From JAGTVG01 sp964389805 (lineage in GTDB: Bacteria; Bacteroidota; Bacteroidia; Cytophagales; Cyclobacteriaceae), in the NCBI GenBank assembly GCA_964389805.1, contig CAYMFU010000065.1, positions 1 to 6,283 of the forward strand: a DNA stretch of 6,283 nt, written 5' to 3'. The position numbers and the translations under genes were made by a program. The notes under the pieces were generated by a model. The model worked only from the letters and a program-made list of their open reading frames with translations, made no database searches and was not told the DNA's origin. Shown here piece after piece: positions 1 to 6,282 of this stretch (the stretch's first letter is position 1; the number at the start of each line of letters is the position of its first letter).

Positions 1-30
1 TTAGTTATTGATACCTAATTAAAAATATAA

Positions 31-42
31 GAATGTACATTC
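31..42. other. 12-bp perfect palindrome upstream of nfeD
   Basis: GAATGTACATTC equals its own reverse complement. It ends 75 bases before the first gene, so it could be an operator for the nfeD-slipin operon. One 12-bp palindrome per roughly 4,000 positions is expected by chance, so the assignment is weak. The rest of 1-117 holds no gene. The first bases (TTA GTT ATT GAT ACC TAA) could be the tail of an upstream plus-strand gene, but six codons cannot show this. Confidence 0.2.
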
Positions 43-117
43 ATGTCTGAATATCTAACCTGTTGCTTCCTACCATATTTTTAACTAAATTAATAAAGGA
101 TATATTTCTGAGATAAA

Positions 118-1398
118 ATGAGGTCCTTTTTACTTTTCTTATCCATTTTTTTTTCTCTGTTCCAGAATATTTATGCTCAATCAAATAAGGTCATTGTTCT
201 TACTGCAGATTGTGCCATTCACCCTGCATGTGCTGACTATATACAATCAGGAATTCAAAATGGACTGGAAGAACAAGCACAATGTATAGTTATCCGCCTG
301 AATACTCCAGGAGGACTATTAAAATCCACAAGGGTAATTGTGTCAGATCTTCTGGAATCTCCTATTCCGGTAGTGGTATATGTCTCCCCTTCAGGTTCAC
401 AAGCCGCATCTGCAGGCGTGTTTATAACTTTAGCCGGCCACATTGCTGCGATGGCCTCAGGTACCAATATCGGCGCTGCTCACCCTGTATCCCTACAGGG
501 AATGCAGGACTCAGTCATGATGGAAAAGGCTACGAATGATGCGGCAGCTTTTATTAAAACCATTAGTGAAAAACGGAACAGAAATGTAGAATGGGCAGAA
601 AATGCGGTTAGAAAAAGCTATTCAATCACCGAAACGGAAGCCCTTGAACTTAATGTTATCGATTTTATCGCAAAAGATCTCGAAAGTCTTCTTGATCTAA
701 TACATGGAATGGAAGTAGAAACTTCAGAAGGGATCCAAAAAATTCAAGTAGAAGATCCTGAAATAATCTATCTGGAAATGTCTTTCTCTCAGAAATTATT
801 GAGTATTCTTAGTGATCCAAATCTTGCATATATATTATTAATCCTTGGAATTTATGGCCTTATCTTTGAACTCTATAGTCCTGGTGCCATATTCCCTGCC
901 GTTGTTGGGGGAATTTGTCTGATACTCGCATTTTACTCATTACATACTTTACCTCTGAATTATGCAGGACTGGCCTTGATTATATTCGCGGTAATTCTCT
1001 TTATTCTTGAAATTAAAGTAGTGAGTTATGGCATGCTCACCATTGGAGGAGCGATAGCTCTTTTTCTGGGATCAGTCATGCTGTTCGATAAAGAATCTTT
1101 CTTGGAAGTAATCACAATTTCTATGGAATTAATTATTCTGGTAGTAGCATTAACTGTAGCATTTTTTCTCTTTGCAATTGTATTTGGTATCAGGGCACAT
1201 CGAAAAAAAATTGCCACCGGGGCCGAAGGTATGGTTGGAGAAAAAGGTGTTGCCTTGTCAAATCTGAATCCCACTGGAAAAGTGAGCGTCCACGGGGAAA
1301 TTTGGGCTGCGCAATGTGAAGTGGGTGAATTAAAAAAAGGCTCTCCAATTGAAGTGGTCCGGATAGAAGATTTGAAGTTATTTGTTAAGAAATCATAA
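118..1398 (+). CDS. NfeD family membrane-bound serine protease (ClpP/SppA-like, full-length form)
   Basis: This is a 426-aa membrane serine protease of the full-length NfeD type, close in length to the archaeal model PH1510. Residues 1-20 form a signal peptide, with a likely cut after YA20. Residues 23-195 are the ClpP-class protease domain: LNTPGG (61-66) is the oxyanion-loop region, S98 in AASAG is the nucleophile, and K147 in AAFIKTI is the general base. TNIGAAHPV (116-124) is also typical of the family. Four to five membrane segments follow at about 236-254, 257-274, 281-298, 303-323 and 335-357. The C-terminal part (about 368-426) is the small OB-fold NfeD domain. The protease domain should lie outside the inner membrane and the OB domain inside, from family knowledge. 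The start is the first ATG before the signal peptide. AAAGGA at 95-100 is 17 nt away, so ribosome binding looks weak. The slipin gene follows after 22 nt. C32 and C38 near the domain start are unusual. The family call is firm; the substrate is unknown. Confidence 0.95.
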   Translation: MRSFLLFLSIFFSLFQNIYAQSNKVIVLTADCAIHPACADYIQSGIQNGLEEQAQCIVIRLNTPGGLLKSTRVIVSDLLESPIPVVVYVSPSGSQAASAGVFITLAGHIAAMASGTNIGAAHPVSLQGMQDSVMMEKATNDAAAFIKTISEKRNRNVEWAENAVRKSYSITETEALELNVIDFIAKDLESLLDLIHGMEVETSEGIQKIQVEDPEIIYLEMSFSQKLLSILSDPNLAYILLILGIYGLIFELYSPGAIFPAVVGGICLILAFYSLHTLPLNYAGLALIIFAVILFILEIKVVSYGMLTIGGAIALFLGSVMLFDKESFLEVITISMELIILVVALTVAFFLFAIVFGIRAHRKKIATGAEGMVGEKGVALSNLNPTGKVSVHGEIWAAQCEVGELKKGSPIEVVRIEDLKLFVKKS

Positions 1399-1420
1399 TC
1401 ATTTAAATACAACTTAAAAT

Positions 1421-2200
1421 ATGGAAAGCATGGAATTAACTTCTATTTATACAAGTGTTATAATTGCATTTTTTATTATACTACTGGCTAGTGCAATTCG
1501 TATACTGAGAGAATATGAAAGAGGTGTGATCTTCAGGTTAGGCCGATTGATCGGTTCCAAAGGTCCAGGATTAATATTTCTTATTCCAATCGTAGATAAA
1601 ATGGTACGTGTCAGCCTACGAACGGTAGTAATGGATGTACCTGAGCAGGATGTAATTACTAAAGACAATGTTTCTCTTAAGGTAAATGCGGTTGTCTATT
1701 TTCGTGTCCTTGATGCAAATAAAGCCATTGTGGAGGTTGAGCACTACCTTGATGCGACCTCACAACTTTCTCAAACAACTCTTCGAAGTGTCCTGGGGCA
1801 ATCCCAGCTTGATGAGATACTGGCAGAACGTGAGAAAATTAATCTCAAACTCCAACAGATAATAGACAGTCAGACGGATCCATGGGGAATAAAAGTATCT
1901 ACTGTAGAAGTTAAGCATGTAGATCTTCCCGTTGAAATGCAGAGAGCAATGGCTAAACAGGCTGAAGCCGAACGTGAAAGAAGAGCAAAAGTGATCCATG
2001 CAGAAGGCGAATTCCAAGCGAGTCAGAAATTACGTGAGGCTGCAGATATTATCGCCGGTGAACCAACGGCTCTTCAGCTACGGTTCCTGCAAACACTAAC
2101 AGAAGTTGCATCCGAAAAGAATTCAACAACGATCTTCCCGGTTCCGATAGATTTATTGAAACCATTTTTGAAGAAAATGGATGAAGATCAGAAAAAATAA
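1421..2200 (+). CDS. Slipin family protein (bacterial stomatin homologue, SPFH/band 7 domain)
   Basis: This 259-aa protein belongs to the slipin branch of the SPFH (stomatin/prohibitin/flotillin/HflKC) superfamily. These proteins oligomerise at the cell membrane and organise lipid or protein domains. Residues 9-29 are a single N-terminal hydrophobic anchor. YERGVIFRLGR (32-42) and GPGLIFLIP (48-56) begin the SPFH domain. DVPEQDVITKDNV (72-84), VNAVVYFRV (88-96) and the region around TLRSVLGQSQLDEIL (120-134) are hallmark stomatin segments. An Ala/Glu/Arg-rich coiled coil spans about 178-212. The C-terminal TTIFPVPIDLL (236-246) matches the hydrophobic tail motif which, in the archaeal partner PH1511, contains the NfeD protease cleavage site. 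The gene starts 22 nt after nfeD on the same strand, so co-transcription is very likely; this order is widely conserved. No Shine-Dalgarno sequence is visible. ATG at 1430 (Met4) is an alternative start that would not affect the anchor. Confidence 0.95.
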   Translation: MESMELTSIYTSVIIAFFIILLASAIRILREYERGVIFRLGRLIGSKGPGLIFLIPIVDKMVRVSLRTVVMDVPEQDVITKDNVSLKVNAVVYFRVLDANKAIVEVEHYLDATSQLSQTTLRSVLGQSQLDEILAEREKINLKLQQIIDSQTDPWGIKVSTVEVKHVDLPVEMQRAMAKQAEAERERRAKVIHAEGEFQASQKLREAADIIAGEPTALQLRFLQTLTEVASEKNSTTIFPVPIDLLKPFLKKMDEDQKK

Positions 2201-2303
2201 TAATCCGATTTATTTAATCTCTTCTTTTCAATTTCAATGCCCGGTACCTGGAAGTAATAGTATATCTTGTCGGAAGGGTTTTTAATTGCATATTCCCTTT
2301 CTC

Positions 2304-2326
2304 ATCTGTATGAAGTACATACAGGT
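2304..2326. repeat. Inverted repeat (hairpin) between slipin and reductase genes
   Basis: CTGTATG (2306-2312) and CATACAG (2318-2324) are perfect inverted arms around the 5-nt loop AAGTA. One G-T wobble and one A-T pair extend the stem to nine pairs. It is followed on the plus strand by ATATTTTG, an imperfect T-rich tail. It could be a weak terminator for the nfeD-slipin operon, about 105 nt after the slipin stop, or a protein-binding dyad for the reductase gene. The rest of 2201-2451 shows no gene and no recognisable promoter. Confidence 0.5.
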
Positions 2327-2410
2327 ATATTTTGCAAACATATTCCTGGGGAATCGATATGGTATTGATAATTATAATACAGGGATAAACATTTAGCAAC
2401 ATGTCAGAGT

Positions 2411-2422
2411 TATACGCGTATA
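2411..2422. promoter_or_regulatory. Candidate operator palindrome ahead of the reductase gene
   Basis: TATACGCGTATA is a perfect 12-bp palindrome ending 29 bases before the reductase start. Allowing one bulged T, the flanks extend it (AGT on the left, ACT on the right). Its position would suit a repressor site, and flavin reductase genes are often controlled by stress-responsive regulators. However, no regulator gene is adjacent, and a palindrome of this length can occur by chance. Confidence 0.25.
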
Positions 2423-2437
2423 CTGGATTTAAAAGCT

Positions 2438-2445
2438 GAAAGGAA
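2438..2445 (+). promoter_or_regulatory. Ribosome binding site of the reductase gene
   Basis: GAAAGGAA lies 6 nt before the ATG at 2452. It is the best Shine-Dalgarno match in the window and fixes this start; the other genes here have weak or no such site. Confidence 0.6.
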
Positions 2446-2451
2446 CATAAA

Positions 2452-3018
2452 ATGAAAAAAATACTGGCATTCGGGGCTAGCAATAGCAAAAACTCTATCA
2501 ATAAGAGGATTGCGAATTTTGTGGGATTACAGATTGAGGATACATCTGTCGAATTATTGGATCTCAATGATTTTGAGATGCCCATATATAGCATAGACAT
2601 AGAAAAGGAAACGGGAATACCTGAAGCGGTATACCATTTCAAATCTAACATTGATGAAGTAGATGGGATTATAATTTCTTTTGCTGAACATAACGGACAT
2701 TATACAGCGGTATTTAAAAATATATTTGACTGGCTTACAAGAATCAACAGGAATATCTGGCAAAACAAACCTATGTTTTTGCTGGCTACTGCACCCGGAT
2801 CAAGGGGGGCTAAAAAAGTACTTGAAAATGCAGTTATCGATATGGGTAGAAAAGGTGGAGATATCGTTTCAGTATTTTCACTACCATCTATATGGGATAA
2901 TTATAATGAAAACGACGGCATAACTGATCAAACCCTTAAAAAAGCTTTTGAAGAGCAACTTTTAAGATTTAAAAAAGCGCTTTTCAATAATGTCTCCACA
3001 GTTCAAATTGAAAATTGA
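2452..3018 (+). CDS. NAD(P)H-dependent FMN reductase family protein (flavodoxin-like fold)
   Basis: This 188-aa cytoplasmic protein belongs to the NADPH-dependent FMN reductase family (SsuE/ChrR/ArsH-like fold). It should bind FMN and pass electrons from NAD(P)H to a flavin, quinone or similar acceptor. GASNSKNSINKRIA (8-21) is the FMN phosphate-binding loop after the first beta strand. FAEHNGHYTAVFKNIFDWL (77-95) replaces the classic PEYN...LKNxIDW flavin-contact motif; the AEHNG version belongs to a known subgroup. ATAPGSRGAKKVL (112-124) is the third flavin-side loop. The length is normal for the family. There is no signal peptide or membrane segment. The gap of 251 nt from the slipin gene argues for its own transcript. 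It converges with the DUF418 gene. The true acceptor (flavin, quinone, azo compound, chromate) cannot be told from the sequence. Confidence 0.9.
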   Translation: MKKILAFGASNSKNSINKRIANFVGLQIEDTSVELLDLNDFEMPIYSIDIEKETGIPEAVYHFKSNIDEVDGIIISFAEHNGHYTAVFKNIFDWLTRINRNIWQNKPMFLLATAPGSRGAKKVLENAVIDMGRKGGDIVSVFSLPSIWDNYNENDGITDQTLKKAFEEQLLRFKKALFNNVSTVQIEN

Positions 3019-3135
3019 TCTCTTAATCATTAATCTGTTTTTCTGAATTCACCTTTTAGCAGTAAAATGCTCCTGAGAATGTGAGTATTGTACCCAGACC
3101 AGTTGACGGGCGGTTAGTTCATTAATTCTTCGGAT

Positions 3136-4371
3136 TTACTTCTTCATAGGCTGAATTTCCCAGTATGTGAGTGACCTCCATAACCATTCCATAGGGCCAA
3201 ATCTGAAATACCTTAACCATATCGGAGATATGATCATAATAAAAATCCAGATGATCAAGACCATAAGGATCTGGCCGGTTCTTTCAACCTGACCATATAA
3301 ACCGAGACCGTGTCCATAAAACATAAATGTACTTATCAGTGACATGAGAATGTAATTTGTAAAGGCCATTTTCCCTACTGCTGAAAAAACATGTTTAAAC
3401 CACTTGAAACCACTTGATTTACAGATCAACATGACAAGTCCTATATATCCTAAAGAGACCAATACGCTGGCAATATAGTTATACTGACTTCCAATAAACA
3501 TGGAATATTCATACAACCAGTTCATCTCGAAATTTTTATATATTCCGTAAGCAACTATAGAATATCCCAGGATTAGACCAATGAAAAGCATTTTCGTATA
3601 AAACCGCGTTGATCTTAACGCCGATAGAACCTGCCATTTATATAAAGCCATACCAATAAGCATTAATCCTGTAACACGCCAAAACATGTATATAAAGAAC
3701 ACGAATGTCTGCATAAAAATTGTTGTTTGTACCCGTTTCCCCATTTGTTCTGTCCAGCTACCCTGCATGATTTCAATCTGCTCTTGGACTGCCTCAGTAT
3801 CTGGCTTCCAGTTTTGCCTGCTTACTTCCAATTGCTCTTCTGACCAGAACTGAAGTGAAAAACCAAAAAAGAGATATAATATTACCGGAATGAAGAAAAA
3901 AACCAATCCTAGAATTAGCAAAGTAGAAGGTTTTTTATTTCTAAACACATATATAAGAAAAGCACATAAACTATAGGCCACTAATATATCACCATACCAG
4001 ATCAGGTATGCATGGGCCATTCCAAATATAAGCAACCAGAAATTCCTTCGATAATGCAAGGGACCAGGCCTTCTGTTACTGGCACGGGTTTTATCGATGA
4101 ATAAAAGAATTCCTGCTCCAAAAAGCATAGAAAAAATGGTCATGAATTTTTCATTAGCGAGAAGATGGGATATAATCCAGATCAATTTATTCAATCCATT
4201 CAGATCACCATAAGCGGTTGGATTCATATATGCCTCAAAGACCATCGAGAAACTTTGAATATTCATGATCAAAATGCCCAGAACCGCAAATCCTCTTAAA
4301 ACATCTATGGAGAGGATTCTGTTATCCGGAGCTGAGGGGGCCAAAGTGTTTTCCTGAATGTATGAAGCCAT
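3136..4371 (-). CDS. DUF418 domain-containing polytopic membrane protein (YeiB-like)
   Basis: This 411-aa inner-membrane protein belongs to the DUF418 (YeiB-like) family, whose biochemical function is not established; a transport or acyl-transfer role has been suggested from distant resemblance to membrane acyltransferases. RILSIDVLRGFAVLGILIMN (18-37) is the family's N-terminal signature. KFMTIFSMLFGAGI (75-88) and the segment around FGMAHAYLIWYGDILVAYSL (116-135) match its conserved loops, with H120 and D128 as candidate functional residues. The C-terminal DUF418 domain carries GKMAFTNYILMS (333-344) and FGPMEWLWRSLTYW (391-404). I count about ten membrane segments. A hydrophilic stretch (about 172-214) is probably an extracytoplasmic loop. 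The length is typical. A 384-nt gap from the sugar dehydrogenase gene on the same strand makes a separate promoter likely. No Shine-Dalgarno sequence is visible. Confidence 0.9.
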   Translation of the reverse strand: MASYIQENTLAPSAPDNRILSIDVLRGFAVLGILIMNIQSFSMVFEAYMNPTAYGDLNGLNKLIWIISHLLANEKFMTIFSMLFGAGILLFIDKTRASNRRPGPLHYRRNFWLLIFGMAHAYLIWYGDILVAYSLCAFLIYVFRNKKPSTLLILGLVFFFIPVILYLFFGFSLQFWSEEQLEVSRQNWKPDTEAVQEQIEIMQGSWTEQMGKRVQTTIFMQTFVFFIYMFWRVTGLMLIGMALYKWQVLSALRSTRFYTKMLFIGLILGYSIVAYGIYKNFEMNWLYEYSMFIGSQYNYIASVLVSLGYIGLVMLICKSSGFKWFKHVFSAVGKMAFTNYILMSLISTFMFYGHGLGLYGQVERTGQILMVLIIWIFIMIISPIWLRYFRFGPMEWLWRSLTYWEIQPMKK

Positions 4372-4390
4372 GGTTGGATTAAGTGTAAAT

Positions 4391-4424
4391 CAAAGGGTAT
4401 AAAATAATATAAATCTATATTCAA
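4391..4424 (-). promoter_or_regulatory. Possible Bacteroidota-type promoter for the DUF418 gene
   Basis: Read on the minus strand, TTG (4424-4422) is followed after 22 nt by TACCCTTTG (4399-4391). The Bacteroidota consensus is TTTG, about 19-21 nt, then TAnnTTTG. The match has one extra base inside the -7 element and a slightly long spacer. It would give a leader of roughly 14 nt, consistent with the absence of a Shine-Dalgarno sequence. This is suggestive only. Confidence 0.3.
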
Positions 4425-4536
4425 GATAATATCAATACACATTAATTCATATTAAATCATGAAAGAAATTTATTACATTTTAGATTCAAAAAAGATCACT
4501 AACTCGGAATGCTAACTTTGTGTATAGATTGATCCA

Positions 4537-4737
4537 AGCTTGAATGATAAAGCTAGATGGCATTGTTTGCACTTGGCTTTAGCAATTAAGCCAGATGGCA
4601 TTGTTTATTCGAAGCTTTAGTGATTAAGTGAGGTGGGATTATTTGCAAGTAACTTTCAGTAATTACGCCAGAAGGTATTTTTTGTTCATAGCTTTATTGA
4701 ATTATTATATATAAGGCTATTTGATAAGCTATTTGCC
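4537..4737. repeat. Degenerate tandem repeat, about 38-bp unit, five copies plus a partial one
   Basis: Units begin at 4537, 4575, 4613, 4651 and 4690, with a partial one at 4727, so the spacing is 38, 38, 38, 39 and 37 bases. Each starts with AGCTT or a close variant (GGCTT, AACTT, AGCTA). The centre reads AGATGGCATTGTTT in the first two units (4555 and 4593) and drifts to AGGTGGGATTATTT (4631) and AGAAGGTATTTTTT (4670). Neighbouring units agree at roughly two thirds of positions. In unit 1 AGCTT pairs with AAGCT, and in unit 2 GGCTT pairs with AAGCC, each around an 8-nt loop. The unit length is not a multiple of three and no frame is open, so it is not coding. It lies downstream of the sugar dehydrogenase gene and upstream of the DUF418 gene. 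Its function is unknown. Confidence 0.8.
4690..4718. repeat. Imperfect hairpin within the last full repeat unit
   Basis: AGCTTTAT (4690-4697) can pair with ATAAGGCT (4711-4718) through eight pairs, one of them a G-T wobble, around a 13-nt AT-only loop apart from one G. It lies 38-66 nt after the sugar dehydrogenase stop when read on the minus strand. It lacks a T tract there, so it is not a standard intrinsic terminator, though it could protect the 3' end of the mRNA. Confidence 0.4.
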
Positions 4738-4757
4738 AGAACACTTTAAGAACACTT
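4738..4757. repeat. Short direct repeat overlapping the sugar dehydrogenase stop codon
   Basis: AGAACACTT occurs at 4738-4746 and again at 4749-4757, a period of 11 bases. The second copy includes two of the three bases of the minus-strand stop codon (4758-4756). It looks like a small tandem duplication at the gene end. No function is implied. Confidence 0.5.
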
Positions 4758-5910
4758 ACTTCATTTCAGGCCTTAATCGAACGACCATTCCCGGGCTTTC
4801 CATACTTACATAAATTAAACCATCGGGACCTTGAGTTATTGATCGTATCCTGCCAAGATTTTCAATCAGCTTTTCTTCGTTTACGACTTGTTCTCCATCC
4901 AATTCAAGTCTTGCTATATACCTGAATTTCAAGGATCCAACCAATAAATTGTTCTTCCAGGGTGGGTAATGGCCACTTGTAACGAACTCCATACCACAAG
5001 GGGCAATGGAAGGAACCCAATAATAAAGTGGGTGAACTACATCTTCCCTCGTAGTTACTTCGGTAATTGTCGTACCGTCATAATTCTTGCCATAAGTAAC
5101 TTCAGGCCATCCAAAATTTGCCCCAGATCTAATTATATTAATTTCATCACCACCCATCGGACCATGTTCATGAGTCCATATTTCCCCAGTTAACGGATTT
5201 ACAACCATACCCTGAGGATTTCTGTTCCCATAGGTGAATATCTCCGGACTCGCGTTACCATCATTTATAAACGGATTATCATTGGGTATACTGCCATCAT
5301 CATTTAAACGAAGAATTTTTCCGCTTTGATTTGACAGTGTCTGGGCGTTGCTTCTATTACCCCTTTCACCAACCGACAAGAATAAATAACCTTCATCATT
5401 AAATTCCATATGACCTCCAAAATGATTGCCCCCTGACCGGAATGGTAAAGCCTGAAAAATAATTTCCTTATCAACCAGATTAAATCCATCCAGTCTGGCG
5501 CGCATAATGGCAGTATTTCCGCCACCCTCTCCCTTTGCAGCATAACTGATATACAACCAACCATTGCTATCATAGTTTGGATGCAGTTTTATTTCAAATA
5601 ATCCGCCCTGGCCCTGAGCATATACTTCAGGGACACCATTGATCTTCTGATCAAGTAATTGATCATCACGTATAACTCTTATCTCACCTGATCTCTCAGT
5701 AACCAGAAGATCATTATTTGGAAGAAATGTAAGTCCCCAAGGGATCTGGAGTTGATCCGAGATTGTATCAATACTATAGGTAAAATTCTCAGCAGTAATG
5801 ATGTTATCCTCATCAATATCAGCTTTGAGATCGCCATTCGATCCTCCCAGATTACAGGAATACATTAACCATGCAGAAAAAACAACCAGTATAATACGCA
5901 TTAATTTCAT
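4756..5910 (-). CDS. PQQ-dependent aldose sugar dehydrogenase, lipoprotein (soluble glucose dehydrogenase family)
   Basis: This 384-aa enzyme belongs to the PQQ-dependent soluble aldose sugar dehydrogenase family (YliI/sGDH-like six-bladed beta-propeller). It should oxidise sugars to lactones outside the cytoplasm using PQQ and calcium. Residues 1-18 are a lipoprotein signal ending in the lipobox MYSC, so C19 would be lipidated. IPWGLTFLPNNDLLVTERSG (56-75) is the first propeller strand set. NHFGGHMEF (162-170) carries the probable catalytic base H163. VGERGNRSNAQ (180-190) and SGKILRLNDDGSIP (196-209) follow. YGNRNPQG (227-234) carries R230, the likely PQQ-contacting arginine. EHGPMGGDEIN (248-258), ANFGWPEVTYG (264-274) and SIAPCGMEF (301-309) complete the signature. 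The length fits the family. Met4 is an alternative start that keeps the lipobox. No Shine-Dalgarno sequence is visible. No PQQ synthesis genes are in the window, so the cofactor may come from elsewhere. The preferred sugar cannot be predicted. Confidence 0.93.
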   Translation of the reverse strand: MKLMRIILVVFSAWLMYSCNLGGSNGDLKADIDEDNIITAENFTYSIDTISDQLQIPWGLTFLPNNDLLVTERSGEIRVIRDDQLLDQKINGVPEVYAQGQGGLFEIKLHPNYDSNGWLYISYAAKGEGGGNTAIMRARLDGFNLVDKEIIFQALPFRSGGNHFGGHMEFNDEGYLFLSVGERGNRSNAQTLSNQSGKILRLNDDGSIPNDNPFINDGNASPEIFTYGNRNPQGMVVNPLTGEIWTHEHGPMGGDEINIIRSGANFGWPEVTYGKNYDGTTITEVTTREDVVHPLYYWVPSIAPCGMEFVTSGHYPPWKNNLLVGSLKFRYIARLELDGEQVVNEEKLIENLGRIRSITQGPDGLIYVSMESPGMVVRLRPEMK

Positions 5911-6162
5911 AGTGGAATAAGTTAATTGATATAATTGGAACCTGTAAAAGTATCGCTTTGCCGGATCAATTCAAAAATTAAGGACTATTACGTAGTGTTT
6001 ATGTAACAGTTATTTGGAACAAGTATTAAATCATTTTTCTCTCCTAAATATATCGATTGTAGGTTAAATCAATTCATCAAAAAGATTCCGTAAGTAGCAG
6101 ACGAACAAGAAGATTTCTTAAGTTTAGTATTACTCCACAAGCCTTTAATTTAACCTTCGACT
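5911..6162. other. 252-nt gene-free stretch upstream of the sugar dehydrogenase gene
   Basis: No coding frame is visible. It must hold the start signals of the sugar dehydrogenase gene. TAATTTTTG on the minus strand (5980-5972) resembles a Bacteroidota -7 element with one extra base, but no matching -33 TTG lies at the right distance. It also holds the 3' flank of the minus-strand gene ending at 6163. No clear terminator hairpin is visible. Confidence 0.6.
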
Positions 6163-6282
6163 CTATTTCGCTTTCTTGTAATCCGAATAATCAATGTCAA
6201 AAAGAATGGTGATTCCCTTGCCCATGTAATTTGAAGTGATGTCCATCTCCTCATGAGCTATGAAGTATTTATTTTCTTCTTC
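6163..6282 (-). CDS. C-terminal fragment of an unidentified protein, cut by the window edge
   Basis: On the minus strand one frame stays open from the right edge to a TAG at 6165-6163, giving the last 39 residues of a protein. It begins EEENKYFIAHEEMD and ends in GITILFDIDYSDYKKAK. The other two minus frames meet stops within eight codons, and the plus strand is full of stops. The mix of acidic, aromatic and hydrophobic residues resembles a real, soluble C terminus. I do not recognise the family. The start and most of the gene lie beyond 6283. It runs in the same direction as the sugar dehydrogenase gene, 252 nt upstream, so joint transcription is possible but not shown. Confidence 0.65.
   Translation of the reverse strand, partial: EEENKYFIAHEEMDITSNYMGKGITILFDIDYSDYKKAK

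Larger units (their letters stand above)
4372..4755. other. 384-nt gene-free stretch
   Basis: No open frame with protein-like composition is visible on either strand. The part next to the DUF418 gene (4372-4536) is very AT-rich and holds a possible promoter for it. The part next to the sugar dehydrogenase gene (about 4537-4737) is almost entirely a degenerate tandem repeat, listed separately. The last 20 bases hold a short direct repeat that runs into the sugar dehydrogenase stop codon. Confidence 0.8.

Noticed and set aside
95..108. Promoter or ribosome site for nfeD (AAAGGA, TATATTTC)
   Set aside because: AAAGGA is too far from the start, and TATATTTC misses the final G of the Bacteroidota -7 element with no -33 TTG at the right spacing.
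282..539. 85-codon open frame on the plus strand
   Set aside because: It is an out-of-frame shadow inside the nfeD protease domain.
1026..1412. 128-codon open frame on the minus strand
   Set aside because: It lies antisense to the membrane and OB-fold part of nfeD, which is clearly coding on the plus strand.
1760..2017. 85-codon open frame on the minus strand
   Set aside because: It is antisense to the coiled-coil region of the slipin gene and its Phe/Ser-rich composition reflects the reverse of Glu/Lys codons.
2214..2651. 145-codon open frame on the minus strand
   Set aside because: Its first half lies antisense to the start of the well-supported reductase gene, and the remainder has no recognisable domain and an unconvincing composition.
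3019..3135. Bidirectional terminator between the converging reductase and DUF418 genes
   Set aside because: Only 4-5 bp stems are visible (for example AGCA/TGCT around 3058-3071) without a proper T tract on either strand.
2452..4371. A functional gene cluster joining the reductase, DUF418 protein and sugar dehydrogenase
   Set aside because: The reductase is on the opposite strand and the gap between the other two is 384 nt; I know of no pathway linking them.
4537..4737. CRISPR array or plasmid-type iterons
   Set aside because: The whole 38-bp unit repeats end to end, with no unique spacers between conserved repeats, and there are no cas genes or replication initiator gene nearby.
5304..5573. 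89-codon open frame on the minus strand
   Set aside because: It overlaps the sugar dehydrogenase catalytic region in another frame on the same strand; the sugar dehydrogenase frame carries all the family motifs.
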